Origin: Pseudoflavonifractor sp. Marseille-P3106 | GTDB taxonomy: Bacteria > Bacillota > Clostridia > Oscillospirales > Oscillospiraceae | Direction: 5' to 3' | Assembly (NCBI GenBank): GCA_900169975.1 | Contig: LT827124.1 | Span: 1-64,000, forward strand | DNA length: 64,000 nucleotides | Shown here: piece after piece, positions 18,611 to 27,227 of the stretch | Numbering within the stretch: the first letter of the stretch is position 1 | Layout: the number at the start of each line of letters is the position of its first letter | Position numbers and translations under genes: made by a program | The notes under the pieces: generated by a model | What the model was told of the DNA's origin: nothing | Database searches by the model: none | The model's input: only the letters and a program-made list of their open reading frames with translations

Positions 18611-21235
18611 TCAGTTTACTTTTTTCCGGTCCCGGAACAGAACCTTGTAGATCTGGATCAGCAGGGTGGGGAGGAAGGCCAGCAGCACCACCAGGCCGAT
18701 CTGACCCATGGTGAAGGGGCTGACCAGGAACAGCCGGGAGAGCACCGGGACAAACAGCACTGAGGCCAGCAGAAGCACACCCACGGCAAAGGCTCCCAGG
18801 CTGGCCTTGTTGGTGGTCAGGCCCAGGCGGAAGAGAGAGCCGTTGCCCCGGCAGTTGAAGCCGTGGAACAGGCGGGCCAGGGGGAGGGTGGCAAAGGCCA
18901 GGGTCATGGCCAGCCCCGAACCGGCGGCATTCAGCCCGACCCAGTAGGCGGTCAGGGTGGAAGCGGCGATCAGGCCGCCGTAGGCCAGGATGCGGCCCAT
19001 GAGGTTTTTGGTGAGAATGGGCTCCCGGGGGTCCCGGGGCGGCTGATCCAGCAGGCCGTTCCCGGCGGGCTCCACGCCGATGGCAATGGCGGGGAGAGAG
19101 TCGGTGAGCAGGTTGATAAACAGCAGGTGTACCGGGGCGAAGGGCATGGGCAGACCCAGGATGGAGGTGAGGAACACGCAGAAGATGCCCGCCATATTGC
19201 CTGAGAGAAGGAAGTTGATGGCGTTTTTGATGTTGGCGTACACGCCCCGGCCGTTGACCACCGCGCCCACGATGGTGGCGAAGTTGTCGTCGGTGAGGAT
19301 CATGGAGGCAGCGTCCTTGCTCACCTCGGTGCCGGTGATGCCCATGGCCACGCCGATGTCGGCGGCCTTGAGGGCGGGGGCGTCGTTGACGCCGTCGCCC
19401 GTCATGGAGACGATCTGGCCCTTGCGCTGCCATGCCTCTACAATGCGTATTTTATGCTCGGGAGATACCCGGGCGTAGACGGAAATATGCTCCAGCCGCC
19501 GGTCCAGTTCGGCCTGCTCCATCCGGTCCAGCTCGGGACCGGAGACGGCCTCGTCCCCGTCCCGGAAAATGCCCAGCTGCCGGGCAATGGCGGAGGCGGT
19601 GGCCTTGTGGTCGCCGGTGATCATAATGGTGCGTATGCCGCCCCGGCGGGCGTCAGCCACTGCCTGGATGGCCTCTTCCCGGGGCGGGTCGATCATGGAG
19701 ATGAGGCCCAGGAAGGTGAAGCCGTCCTCATCCGCCAGGGTGAGGGGACGCACGGAGTCCAGCTCCCGGCAGGCAAAGGAGAGCACCCGCAGGCCCTGAT
19801 CGGACCACTGGGTGTTGACCTGAGTGATGGAGGCCCGCCAGGCGTCGGTCAGAGGGATCCTTCCGCCGCTGGTGAGGACGTGGGTGCAGCGGGCCAGCAG
19901 CACATCCAGAGCACCCTTGGTATAGAGGGTGGGGACGCCGTCGATCTCGTGGAGGGTGGACATGAGCTTTCGGTCGGAGTCAAAGGCCAGCTCCCCCAGC
20001 CGGGGATGCTGGGCGCGGTAGGAAGTTTCATCCACCCCCAGCCGGTCGCCCAACATCACCAGAGCCACCTCGGTGGGGTCGCCCACAGCCTGCACACCGG
20101 TGGTGGCGTCGCTGTCCAGCAGGGCGGACTTCAAAAGCACGTGGCAGGGCTCGTTGGACAGATCCAAATCGTCGGCGGCAAAGAATTTTCCGTCGGTGTA
20201 GAGCTGCTGCGGGGTCATGCGGTTCTGGGTGAGGGTGCCGGTTTTGTCGGAACAGATCACCGACACACAGCCCAGAGTCTCCACCGCCTTCAGATCTTTC
20301 ATGATGGCATGCTGTTTGGCCATCTTCTGGGTGCCCATGGCCTGGACGATGGTGATGATGGAGCCAAGCGCCTCGGGGATAGCGGCCACGGCCAGGGCCA
20401 CGGCGAACATGAGGGCATCCAGGACGGCCATCTCGTGAAACAACGACATGCCGAAGACCACGATGCAGATGGCGATGATGCAGAAGGCCAGCCTCTTGCT
20501 GAAGGCGTCCAGACTGATCTGGAGGGGCGTGCGGCGTTCCTGGGCCTGATTCATAAGGGCGGCCACCCGGCCCAGCTCGGTGTCCATACCGGTGGCGGTG
20601 ACTACCACAGTGGCCCGGCCGTAGGTCACCAGAGAGCCGGAAAAGACCATGTTCTTCTGATCGCCCAGGGCGATGTCGCCGCCGGGAATCGCCTGGCTGA
20701 GCTTTTCCACGCCCTCGCTCTCGCCGGTCAGGGAGCTCTCGTTGACCTTGAGGGAGTAGTTCTCCAAAATGCGGCCGTCGGCCACTACCATGTCGCCGGC
20801 CTCCAGTTCCACGATGTCGCCGGGGACGACCTGGGCGGAGGGGACCAGCGTGCGGCGGCCGTCCCGCAGGACCTTGGCCGTGGGGGCCGACATGGCTTTC
20901 AGGCTCTCCAGGGATTTTTCCGCCTTGACGTGCTGGACGGTGCCCAGGATGGCGTTGAGGATGAGCACCGCGAAGATGACGATGGTGCTCTCGGCGTTGC
21001 CGGAGAACATGGAGATGACGGCGGCAATGATGAGGATGAACACCATCAGATCCTTGAACTGCTCCAAAAAGACCTGGAAAACCGATTTTTTCTTTCCTTC
21101 TGCCAGGGCGTTGGGGCCGTACTGACCCAGGCGCTGTTCCGCCTCGGCACCGGTGAGGCCCGCGGGGGAGGCGCTGAGCAGCTTGAGGGTCTCCTGTCCG
21201 GTGCGCTGGTAAAAGGGGGTTTTGCCTTCTGACAT
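18611..21235 (-). CDS. P2-type cation-transporting ATPase (probable Mn2+/Ca2+ exporter)
   Basis: An 874-residue P-type ATPase that pumps divalent cations out of the cytoplasm. Landmarks: N-terminal cation-ATPase domain, the actuator loop SSLTGES, M4 motif IPEAL, phosphorylated Asp330 in SDKTGTLT, the KGA nucleotide site, hinge TGDGVNDAPALK, and M6 INLLTDSLPA. These ion-site residues match Ca2+-ATPases of the PMCA/SERCA type. However, the leader carries a yybP-ykoY-type riboswitch, which senses Mn2+; related ATPases under this switch (YoaB of Lactococcus) handle Mn2+. Mn2+ export is therefore the favoured role, by inference. The ATG at 21235 is preferred: GGAG lies 9 bp ahead, and the nearby ATG at 21242 opens a different frame. 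Confidence 0.9.
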   Translation of the reverse strand: MSEGKTPFYQRTGQETLKLLSASPAGLTGAEAEQRLGQYGPNALAEGKKKSVFQVFLEQFKDLMVFILIIAAVISMFSGNAESTIVIFAVLILNAILGTVQHVKAEKSLESLKAMSAPTAKVLRDGRRTLVPSAQVVPGDIVELEAGDMVVADGRILENYSLKVNESSLTGESEGVEKLSQAIPGGDIALGDQKNMVFSGSLVTYGRATVVVTATGMDTELGRVAALMNQAQERRTPLQISLDAFSKRLAFCIIAICIVVFGMSLFHEMAVLDALMFAVALAVAAIPEALGSIITIVQAMGTQKMAKQHAIMKDLKAVETLGCVSVICSDKTGTLTQNRMTPQQLYTDGKFFAADDLDLSNEPCHVLLKSALLDSDATTGVQAVGDPTEVALVMLGDRLGVDETSYRAQHPRLGELAFDSDRKLMSTLHEIDGVPTLYTKGALDVLLARCTHVLTSGGRIPLTDAWRASITQVNTQWSDQGLRVLSFACRELDSVRPLTLADEDGFTFLGLISMIDPPREEAIQAVADARRGGIRTIMITGDHKATASAIARQLGIFRDGDEAVSGPELDRMEQAELDRRLEHISVYARVSPEHKIRIVEAWQRKGQIVSMTGDGVNDAPALKAADIGVAMGITGTEVSKDAASMILTDDNFATIVGAVVNGRGVYANIKNAINFLLSGNMAGIFCVFLTSILGLPMPFAPVHLLFINLLTDSLPAIAIGVEPAGNGLLDQPPRDPREPILTKNLMGRILAYGGLIAASTLTAYWVGLNAAGSGLAMTLAFATLPLARLFHGFNCRGNGSLFRLGLTTNKASLGAFAVGVLLLASVLFVPVLSRLFLVSPFTMGQIGLVVLLAFLPTLLIQIYKVLFRDRKKVN

Positions 21236-21292
21236 GGGACATCGCTCCTTTTCTCTCTCGGGGTTAGTTTGACCCAAATTTCCGCAGGTAAC

Positions 21293-21346
21293 AAAAAAGA
21301 CTTTTGAGTATGGATTCCACGCAGGTGAAGTCCATACTCAAAAGTC
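21293..21346 (-). terminator. Riboswitch expression-platform terminator
   Basis: On the minus strand a 16-bp stem (21331-21346 with 21299-21314) followed by a run of six T. Its first arm overlaps the 3' end of the aptamer (the AAGACTTTT segment), so ligand-bound and terminator structures compete. Confidence 0.85.
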
Positions 21347-21432
21347 TTGCAACCGGGAAACCGGCGTCCGCCACCAGGTCGGAATTCCGGCCGTGATGTT
21401 GATGGCGGAGCTTATCACTACTCCCTTTTAAG
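21341..21432 (-). promoter_or_regulatory. yybP-ykoY-type manganese riboswitch aptamer
   Basis: Read on the minus strand, the leader opens with AAAAGGGAGTAG and contains CATCAACATCACGG; it ends with GGTTGCAAGACTTTT. These match the conserved GGGAGTAG entry, internal-loop and closing elements of the yybP-ykoY class. The assignment is by recalled consensus, not a covariance search. It lies between a sigma-A promoter and a transcription terminator ahead of the ATPase. Confidence 0.8.
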
Positions 21433-21440
21433 TGTAACAT

Positions 21441-21469
21441 AGTTTATTCCAAGAAGAAGGATTTGTCAA
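21441..21469 (-). promoter_or_regulatory. Promoter of the riboswitch-ATPase transcript
   Basis: On the minus strand, TTGACA (21464-21469), 17 bp, TAAACT (21441-21446), a few bases before the aptamer. Confidence 0.85.
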
Positions 21470-21499
21470 GAGAGAAGGGGAAGAAAAAGAAGAAAGCGT

Positions 21500-21845
21500 C
21501 CCGGAATCTGAAGTGCCCCCAAAAGGCAGATCATATTTTCGGGGAAAAGCCGTCCAGGAAACCAAAAGGGCCTGTTGCCTGTGAATGGCAAGCGGCAAGC
21601 CCTTTCGCCTTTCCGGGATACGTCGGCCGATTGCTGCAGTAATTGAGATGATCTGCAGGCTTCTGCTTCAAGCACTCTGTGGATGCCACCTTTTGCGGGT
21701 AGGGGAATCGGCTTTTGAGCGATCCAAAGAAGTTTTCCATAACAGCATTGTCCAGACGGCTGCCTCTTCGTCCATACCCTGCCGGATGCCTTTCTTATGG
21801 AGCATCTGCTGATACTGCCTACGATGGTATCCCGCCGCCTTGGCT
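21500..21845 (-). mobile_element. Degraded IS3-family (IS150-like) transposase fragment
   Basis: Minus-strand frames preserve pieces of an IS3-type integrase C-terminus: YRRQYQQMLHKKGIRQ, then in another frame NAVMENFFGSLKSRF, then a weak YCSNRPTYPGKAKGL segment like the NNRR...KLKGL end of the family. At least one frameshift separates the pieces and the DDE catalytic part is missing upstream. The remnant abuts the 3' end of the IclR gene, marking the edge of the sugar-acid island. Confidence 0.7.
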
Positions 21846-22622
21846 CTATGTGGCCAACCGCTCTAAGTGGAAGCTCTTCTCCGTGGCCAGCCGCTCAATG
21901 TCAGTCTGGGCCCGAAGCAAACTCTCCCGGACGGTACGCTCCGTATTCGGATCGCTGCGAAACAGGGGAACCGTGACACTGATGGCGGCAAACACCTTCC
22001 CCTTTTGCCGCAGCGGTACCGCGTAGCATCCCAATTGATGGTTGGACTCCTCGCGTTCCCAGGCGACTCCGCCCCCCCGAATTTGAGACAGCTGCCCCAG
22101 CAGGACAGACAGATCGGTAATCGTGTGCTCGGTGAGGCGGGGCAGTCCGCCGGAATAGAGGGCGGCCACCTCCTGGTCTGTCAGGCCGCTGAGCAGCGCT
22201 TTCCCCAGGGCGGTCGCGTTAGCCGGCAGCCGTGTGCCAACGTGAGAAATCATTCGTATGGCTTGGGGGGAGTCCACCTTCCCGATATATAGAACATTTC
22301 CCAGATCCCGTACGGCCAACTGGCAGGTCTCCTGACATTCCTCCACCACCTGAGCCATCACCGTGAGGATCAATTCCAGCGCATCCCGGCCGGCACTGTA
22401 TGTGGCCCCCAGGGTAAAAGCTCCGATCCCTACCGTATACTTCCCGTCCTCCAAATGGACGTATTTTCGGTCAGCCAGGGTATGAAGAATGGGGAACAGA
22501 CTGCTCTTCGGGGCACCCAGCGCCTCAGACAGTTCTGTGAGCGTGCACCCCGCGCCTGCGGCTGCCAGATATTCCAAAATATCCAGACACCTTGCCGTGG
22601 CCCGATGAGGTTCCTGCGGCAT
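21846..22622 (-). CDS. IclR-family transcriptional regulator (module A)
   Basis: A 258-residue regulator with an N-terminal winged helix-turn-helix (TLTELSEALGAPKSSLFPILHTL, about residues 28-50) and a C-terminal IclR effector domain (about 80-255) of the GAF-like type that binds small organic acids. Two in-frame ATGs exist; the second, at 22622, has AGGAGG 8 bp ahead and is preferred over 22628. It is transcribed away from the KdgT operon, and a tandem palindrome at that operon's start site is its likely target. The 3' end meets an IS remnant. Confidence 0.92.
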   Translation of the reverse strand: MPQEPHRATARCLDILEYLAAAGAGCTLTELSEALGAPKSSLFPILHTLADRKYVHLEDGKYTVGIGAFTLGATYSAGRDALELILTVMAQVVEECQETCQLAVRDLGNVLYIGKVDSPQAIRMISHVGTRLPANATALGKALLSGLTDQEVAALYSGGLPRLTEHTITDLSVLLGQLSQIRGGGVAWEREESNHQLGCYAVPLRQKGKVFAAISVTVPLFRSDPNTERTVRESLLRAQTDIERLATEKSFHLERLAT

Positions 22623-22657
22623 AGCCATCTCCTCCTCGTGTGTGTTTTGTTATAAAA

Positions 22658-22686
22658 ATAATAGCAAAGCTGAGGCTATTTTGCAA
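22658..22686 (-). promoter_or_regulatory. Promoter of the module A iclR gene
   Basis: On the minus strand, TTGCAA (22681-22686), 17 bp, TATTAT (22658-22663). Confidence 0.7.
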
Positions 22687-22789
22687 GGGGCCAGGACAAA
22701 TAGGACCCGCAGCCGTTGACAATATAAACAAAAAGACAGGACAAATTTTGGCCAAAGAGCTAAAACTACAGGCGGATGCCAAAATGAAC

Positions 22790-22818
22790 TTGACTTTCTG
22801 TCGTTGTAATGATATTTT
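22790..22818 (+). promoter_or_regulatory. Promoter of the KdgT-UxaA operon
   Basis: TTGACT (22790-22795), 17 bp, TATTTT (22813-22818). The start site falls right at the tandem palindromic operator. Confidence 0.7.
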
Positions 22819-22829
22819 TTAGCCATAAA

Positions 22830-22864
22830 GTTCTTTAATAAGAACATCGTTCTTAAATAAGAAC
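22830..22864 (+). promoter_or_regulatory. Tandem palindromic operator, probable IclR site
   Basis: Two copies of a 16-bp palindrome, GTTCTT-N4-AAGAAC, at 22830-22845 and 22849-22864, separated by 3 bp, so 19 bp centre to centre (about two helical turns). They lie immediately downstream of the -10 box, where a bound repressor would block transcription. Confidence 0.85.
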
Positions 22865-22933
22865 AAAAGAGAGTGAGAAAATGGCGCACGACCCAAGGTA
22901 AGTATCCGCACAACGAGAAGGAGGAAGTATCCA

Positions 22934-23896
22934 ATGATTATGAAGTTGCTCAAAAAGATACCGGGAGGCATGATGGTCGTTCCACTGCTTCTGGGCTCTA
23001 TCATCAACACATTTTTTCCGCAAATCGTCAACATCGGTTCCTTTACGACAGCCATTTTCACCAATGCCGGCGCGGCGGCGGCGATGGGCATTCAGCTCTT
23101 CTGCCTGGGCACCACGCTCCAGGTAAAGGATATGCCCAGGGTGATCAAACGGGGCGGTATTTTGCTGCTGGCCAAGTTTGCCATCGGCGCGGCGATCGGC
23201 GTGACCATCGGCAAGGTTTGCGGCATGCCCGGCATCATGGGCCTGTCCGCACTGGCCATCATCAGCGCCGTTACCAACTCCAACGGGTCTGTCTATCTGG
23301 CCCTGATGAGCACCTATGGCGACGAGTCTGACTGCGCGGCGATGGCGCTGCTTTCCTTGAACGACGGGCCTCTGTTTACCCTCATTGCTCTGGGTGCCTC
23401 CGGACTGGCCAACTTTTCCCCCATGGCTCTGCTGGCTGCGGTCGGTCCGATCCTGGTGGGTATGGTCCTCGGCAACATCGACAAGGACCTGAGCAAGTTC
23501 CTGGCTCCCGCCGGTTCGATCATGATCCCCTTCGTAGGCTTCACCCTGGGCGCCGGCATCAACATCACCAATCTCATCAAGGGCGGCCCGCAGGGCATTG
23601 TCCTGGGCCTGATCACCTGCCTGGTCGGCGGCGCGTTCATCGTATTCTGTGACCGGGTCATCGGCCGCCGTCCCGGCTACGCGGGCTGGGCCGTGGCCAC
23701 CACCGCAGGCAACGCCGTGGCAGTTCCCGCCGCTGTGGCTCTGGCCGACCCGTCCTGGGCCCCTTACGTCAGTACCGCCACCGTTCAAGTTGCCGCTTCC
23801 ACGGTGCTGACCGCCCTGATCGTGCCCTTCATCACCGGCTGGTGGGCAAAGAAATACGGCTGTCCCCAGTTCCCCAAAGAAGATATGCCCCAGTAA
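22934..23896 (+). CDS. kdgT: 2-keto-3-deoxygluconate permease family transporter
   Basis: A 320-residue integral membrane carrier of the KdgT family, which imports 2-keto-3-deoxygluconate with protons in enterobacteria. It opens with KIPGGMMVVPLLLGS, the family start, and has about ten hydrophobic segments plus the conserved ALSxTNSNGSVYLAL region and ATTAGNAVAVPAA. AAGGAGGAAG precedes the ATG. First gene of the five-gene module A operon behind the palindromic operator. The substrate may be another deoxy sugar acid. Confidence 0.92.
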   Translation: MIMKLLKKIPGGMMVVPLLLGSIINTFFPQIVNIGSFTTAIFTNAGAAAAMGIQLFCLGTTLQVKDMPRVIKRGGILLLAKFAIGAAIGVTIGKVCGMPGIMGLSALAIISAVTNSNGSVYLALMSTYGDESDCAAMALLSLNDGPLFTLIALGASGLANFSPMALLAAVGPILVGMVLGNIDKDLSKFLAPAGSIMIPFVGFTLGAGINITNLIKGGPQGIVLGLITCLVGGAFIVFCDRVIGRRPGYAGWAVATTAGNAVAVPAAVALADPSWAPYVSTATVQVAASTVLTALIVPFITGWWAKKYGCPQFPKEDMPQ

Positions 23897-23957
23897 ACGA
23901 AGAGCAACGCCGTGGTATGAAAATTAGAAACGCTGCATTTGGAAAGGAGTCTTTCTC

Positions 23958-24245
23958 ATGGTCAACGCAATGATTATTGAACCCATTGATGACGTGGTCG
24001 TCGCCATCGAGGCCATCAAAAAAGGCGAGGAGGTTTGTTATGTGCTGGACGGCAAGACGCTGAACTTTACCGCCCTCAACGATATTCCAATCTATCACAA
24101 GGCCGCCATCCACGATATCGCAAAAGGTGAGCCCGTTCGCAAATACGGAGAGCACATCGGCGTGGCTGCCTGTGACATCAAGGCCGGAGAGCATGTCCAC
24201 ACACATAACATCACCAATCACAGGGAAAACCTGGACGCGAAATAA
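23958..24245 (+). CDS. UxaA-family lyase small subunit (SAF domain)
   Basis: A 95-residue protein consisting of one SAF domain, equivalent to the N-terminal part of altronate/galactarate dehydratases. Conserved stretches include an IEAIKKGEEV strand and the metal-site region KGEPVRKYGEHIG followed by KAGEHVHTHNI. The next gene encodes the matching large subunit 15 bp downstream. The split form with these sizes occurs in sugar-acid dehydratases and also in sulfolactate sulfo-lyase (SuyA, SuyB); context with a sugar-acid permease favours the former. GGAAAGGAG precedes the start. Confidence 0.85.
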   Translation: MVNAMIIEPIDDVVVAIEAIKKGEEVCYVLDGKTLNFTALNDIPIYHKAAIHDIAKGEPVRKYGEHIGVAACDIKAGEHVHTHNITNHRENLDAK

Positions 24246-24260
24246 AGGAGGATACATGCA

Positions 24261-25424
24261 ATGAAGTTTTACGGCTATAAGCGTCCCGACGGCCGGGTGG
24301 GCATCCGGAACAAAGTTCTGATCCTGCCTGCCAGCGTCTGCGCCTCCGACACGACCCGCATTATTTCTCAGCAGGTCGTAGGTTCCGTTACCTTCAACAA
24401 CCAGAACGGCTGCTCCCAGGTGGGGGCCGACCAGCAGCTGACCATGGACGTAATGGCCGGCTACGCCGCCAATCCCAATGTGTACGGCACTGTGGTCGTG
24501 TCCCTGGGCTGCGAGAACTGCCAGATGGATCTGGTGGTGAAAGCCATTTCCGAGCGGACCAACAAGCCCATCAAGCAGGTCATCATTCAGGAGGCCGGCG
24601 GTACGCTGAAGGCCATCGATATGGCCGTGCGGTACGCCAAGGAGATGGTGGCCGAGGCCTCCCTGCTTCAAAAGGAGGAGTTCCCCCTCTCCGAGCTGAT
24701 CGTGGGCACCGAGTGCGGCGGCTCCGACACGACCAGCGGCCTGGCCGCCAATCCTCTTATCGGCCGCCTCAGCGACCTGCTGGTGAAAGAGGGCGGCACC
24801 TCCATTCTGAGCGAGACCACCGAGTTCATCGGCGGCGAGCATCTGCTGGCCCGCCGGGCCGCCACGCCCGAGATCCACGACCGCATCTTTGAGATCGTCC
24901 ACCGCTATGAGAAGGCCCTTCAGATGGTGGGGGAGGAAGTCCGGGAAGGCAACCCCTCCCCCGGAAACAAGGCCGGCGGCCTGACGACTTTGGAGGAGAA
25001 GTCCCTGGGCTGTATTCACAAGGGCGGCCACACCCCCGTGAACGCCGTGTATGACTATGCAAAGCAGGTCGACCCCAAGTCCGGCCTGGTCATCATGGAC
25101 ACCCCGGGCAACGACCCCTCCTCCGTGGCGGCCATGGTGGCCGGCGGCGCCCAGGTCGTGGTCTTCTCCACCGGCCGCGGCACCCCCACCGGCAACCCCA
25201 TTGCCCCCGTCATCAAGATCACCGGAAACAAGCTCACCTTCGCCACCATGGAGGACAACATCGATCTGGACGCCTCTCCCCTGATCTACGGCACCAAGAC
25301 GATGGAACAGCTGGGAGACGAGCTTCTGAACCTGGTGGCCGAGGTGGCCAGCGGCAAGCAGACCAAAGCCGAGAGCCTGGGCTATACCGAGATGGCCATC
25401 GCCCGCGTCTGCAATTACGTGTAA
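24261..25424 (+). CDS. UxaA-family lyase large subunit (altronate dehydratase-like)
   Basis: A 387-residue catalytic subunit of the UxaA/GarD type. It starts FYGYKRPDGRVGIRNKV, the usual opening of this domain, and carries SLGCENCQ, GTECGGSDTTSG and DTPGNDPSSVAAM. These enzymes eliminate water (or sulfite, in SuyB) from hydroxy acids using Fe2+. The small SAF subunit lies just upstream, so the pair forms one enzyme. Likely reaction: dehydration of an aldonate or aldarate to a 3-deoxy-2-keto acid. Exact substrate cannot be read from the sequence. Confidence 0.88.
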   Translation: MKFYGYKRPDGRVGIRNKVLILPASVCASDTTRIISQQVVGSVTFNNQNGCSQVGADQQLTMDVMAGYAANPNVYGTVVVSLGCENCQMDLVVKAISERTNKPIKQVIIQEAGGTLKAIDMAVRYAKEMVAEASLLQKEEFPLSELIVGTECGGSDTTSGLAANPLIGRLSDLLVKEGGTSILSETTEFIGGEHLLARRAATPEIHDRIFEIVHRYEKALQMVGEEVREGNPSPGNKAGGLTTLEEKSLGCIHKGGHTPVNAVYDYAKQVDPKSGLVIMDTPGNDPSSVAAMVAGGAQVVVFSTGRGTPTGNPIAPVIKITGNKLTFATMEDNIDLDASPLIYGTKTMEQLGDELLNLVAEVASGKQTKAESLGYTEMAIARVCNYV

Positions 25425-25442
25425 ACAGCGGCAGGAGCGGTC

Positions 25443-26315
25443 ATGAGATTTGTTACGTTCCAGTACGCCGGGGTGACCTGCCCCGGCGTGCTCAGCCGGG
25501 ACGGCGAGCGGGTCCTGTCACTGGACGAGGCGGGAGTCGGTCCATACGCCACCCTTTTGGATATGATCGCTGCGGCGGGTCCGGACCAGTTGGCCCGGAC
25601 CTTAGCCGCGTCTGAAACCTCCGGCGGCGTGCCTCTGGCGGAGGTGCGCCTGCTGGCCCCGATCCCACGGCCGCCGCACGACATTCTGTGCGTGGGGGTC
25701 AACTACCGGGCCCATCTGGAAGAGAGTGAGAGCGCTATGGGGGAGATCCCCCACCAGAGCAGCGTCTACTTTTCCAAACGGGCAAACCCTGTCACCGGCC
25801 CGGACGAAGTGTTGGACGGACACCTGGAGTTGGACTCCAACCTGGACTACGAGGTGGAGCTGGCGGTGGTCATCGGCAAGGGCGGGAGAGACATCCCGCC
25901 GGATCGGGCAGCGGAACATATTTTCGGCTACTCCGTGTTCAACGATCTGTCTGCCCGTGCCCTGCAGAAGCGGCACAATCAGTGGTACCGGGGAAAAAGT
26001 CTGGACGGCTTCGCCGTCATGGGCCCCGCCCTGGTCACGGCGGACGAGATCCCGTTTCCGCCGCTGCTGACGCTGGAGAGCCGGGTCAACGGCGAAGTGC
26101 GGCAGCACAGCAATACCAGGCTCTATCTGTCGGATATTCCGCACCTGATCGCGGAGCTTTCGCAGGGCATGACGCTGGAACCGGGGGACATCATTGCCAC
26201 CGGCACGCCTTCCGGTGTCGGCATGGGCTTTACCCCGCCCCGCTGGCTCAAGAGCGGTGATGTGGTGGAGTGTGAAATTCAGGGCGTGGGCCTTTTAAAG
26301 ACCACCGTCCGATAA
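25443..26315 (+). CDS. Fumarylacetoacetate hydrolase (FAH) family protein
   Basis: A 290-residue FAH-fold enzyme. The N-terminal cap (1-65) is followed by the catalytic barrel with ILCVGVNYRAHLEE, metal ligands in DYEVELAVVIGK and FNDLSAR, the loop GKSLDGFAVMGP and the closing GDIIATGTPSGVG. Family members act as C-C hydrolases, hydratases or decarboxylases on beta-diketo or 2-keto acids, including 2,4-diketo-3-deoxy sugar acids. Its place between the dehydratase and the aldolase suggests cleavage or rearrangement of a keto acid from this pathway. It starts 18 bp after the large subunit gene. Confidence 0.9.
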   Translation: MRFVTFQYAGVTCPGVLSRDGERVLSLDEAGVGPYATLLDMIAAAGPDQLARTLAASETSGGVPLAEVRLLAPIPRPPHDILCVGVNYRAHLEESESAMGEIPHQSSVYFSKRANPVTGPDEVLDGHLELDSNLDYEVELAVVIGKGGRDIPPDRAAEHIFGYSVFNDLSARALQKRHNQWYRGKSLDGFAVMGPALVTADEIPFPPLLTLESRVNGEVRQHSNTRLYLSDIPHLIAELSQGMTLEPGDIIATGTPSGVGMGFTPPRWLKSGDVVECEIQGVGLLKTTVR

Positions 26316-26336
26316 AAATAGATTGGAGAAAATAAG

Positions 26337-27227
26337 ATGAAAGCACAATATTTGACCCCTGTTGTCACGATTTTCAATCAGGATGGCAGCGTGGATGTCG
26401 AGGGCAACAAGAAGGTCTATGAGTTCCTGATCGAAGGCGGGGTGGACGGCCTCGTTATCATGGGAAGCACCGGCGAGTTTTTCGCCATGACCATGGAGCA
26501 GCAGAAGCAGGTCATCGACATCGCCGCGGAGTACAAGGACCGCACCCGGGTGCTCATCGGCGTGAGCCGGATGGTCATCGGCGAGGTCGCCGAGCTGGCC
26601 GATTACGCCTATGCCAAGGGCCTGAAGGAAGTTATGGTGGTGAGCCCCTACTACTTCAAATTTACCGAGGAGGCTCTGGAGGCGTATTACGACCAGGTCG
26701 CTTCCTCGGTCAGGAGCGATATTATCCTCTATAATTTCCCGGATCGCACCGCCCATGACCTGACCCCGGAGCTGGTGCTCCGTTTGGCTGGAAAGCACAA
26801 AAATATCATTGGTATCAAGGATACCGTCGCTGAGATGGGCCACACCTCGGCCATCCTCCGCACCGTACTGCCGGAGTTCCCCGACTTCCAGGTTTACAGC
26901 GGGTTTGACGACAATCTGATCCACAACGTGATGAGCGGCGGCTGCGGCTGCATCGGCGGTCTGTCCAACCTGATGCCCCAAAAATGCGCCGCCTGGACCA
27001 AGGCCATCAATGACGGCGATCTGGCAAAAATGGCCGAGGGACAGCGGTTTATTAACGACGCGATGGCCCTCTATGATATCAGCGTACCCTTTATTCCCAC
27101 GGTAAAGCGGGCCATGCGCATTGCCGGGCTGGACATCAGCGAGACCTGCACCGCCCCCATGCTGCCTTTGAACGACGCCCAGGAAAAGACGCTGCGGGCG
27201 TTGATGGAAAAACTGAACATTCTGTAA
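26337..27227 (+). CDS. DapA/NAL-family aldolase or dehydratase (module A)
   Basis: A 296-residue class I lyase of the dihydrodipicolinate synthase / N-acetylneuraminate lyase superfamily. Schiff-base Lys161 lies in IIGIKDT and the catalytic Tyr in ILYNFPDRT; GSTGEFF forms the carboxylate-binding loop. Location at the end of a sugar-acid operon favours aldol cleavage (or decarboxylating dehydration) of a 2-keto-3-deoxy acid over lysine synthesis. A ribosome site (TTGGAGAA) precedes the ATG. Confidence 0.9.
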   Translation: MKAQYLTPVVTIFNQDGSVDVEGNKKVYEFLIEGGVDGLVIMGSTGEFFAMTMEQQKQVIDIAAEYKDRTRVLIGVSRMVIGEVAELADYAYAKGLKEVMVVSPYYFKFTEEALEAYYDQVASSVRSDIILYNFPDRTAHDLTPELVLRLAGKHKNIIGIKDTVAEMGHTSAILRTVLPEFPDFQVYSGFDDNLIHNVMSGGCGCIGGLSNLMPQKCAAWTKAINDGDLAKMAEGQRFINDAMALYDISVPFIPTVKRAMRIAGLDISETCTAPMLPLNDAQEKTLRALMEKLNIL

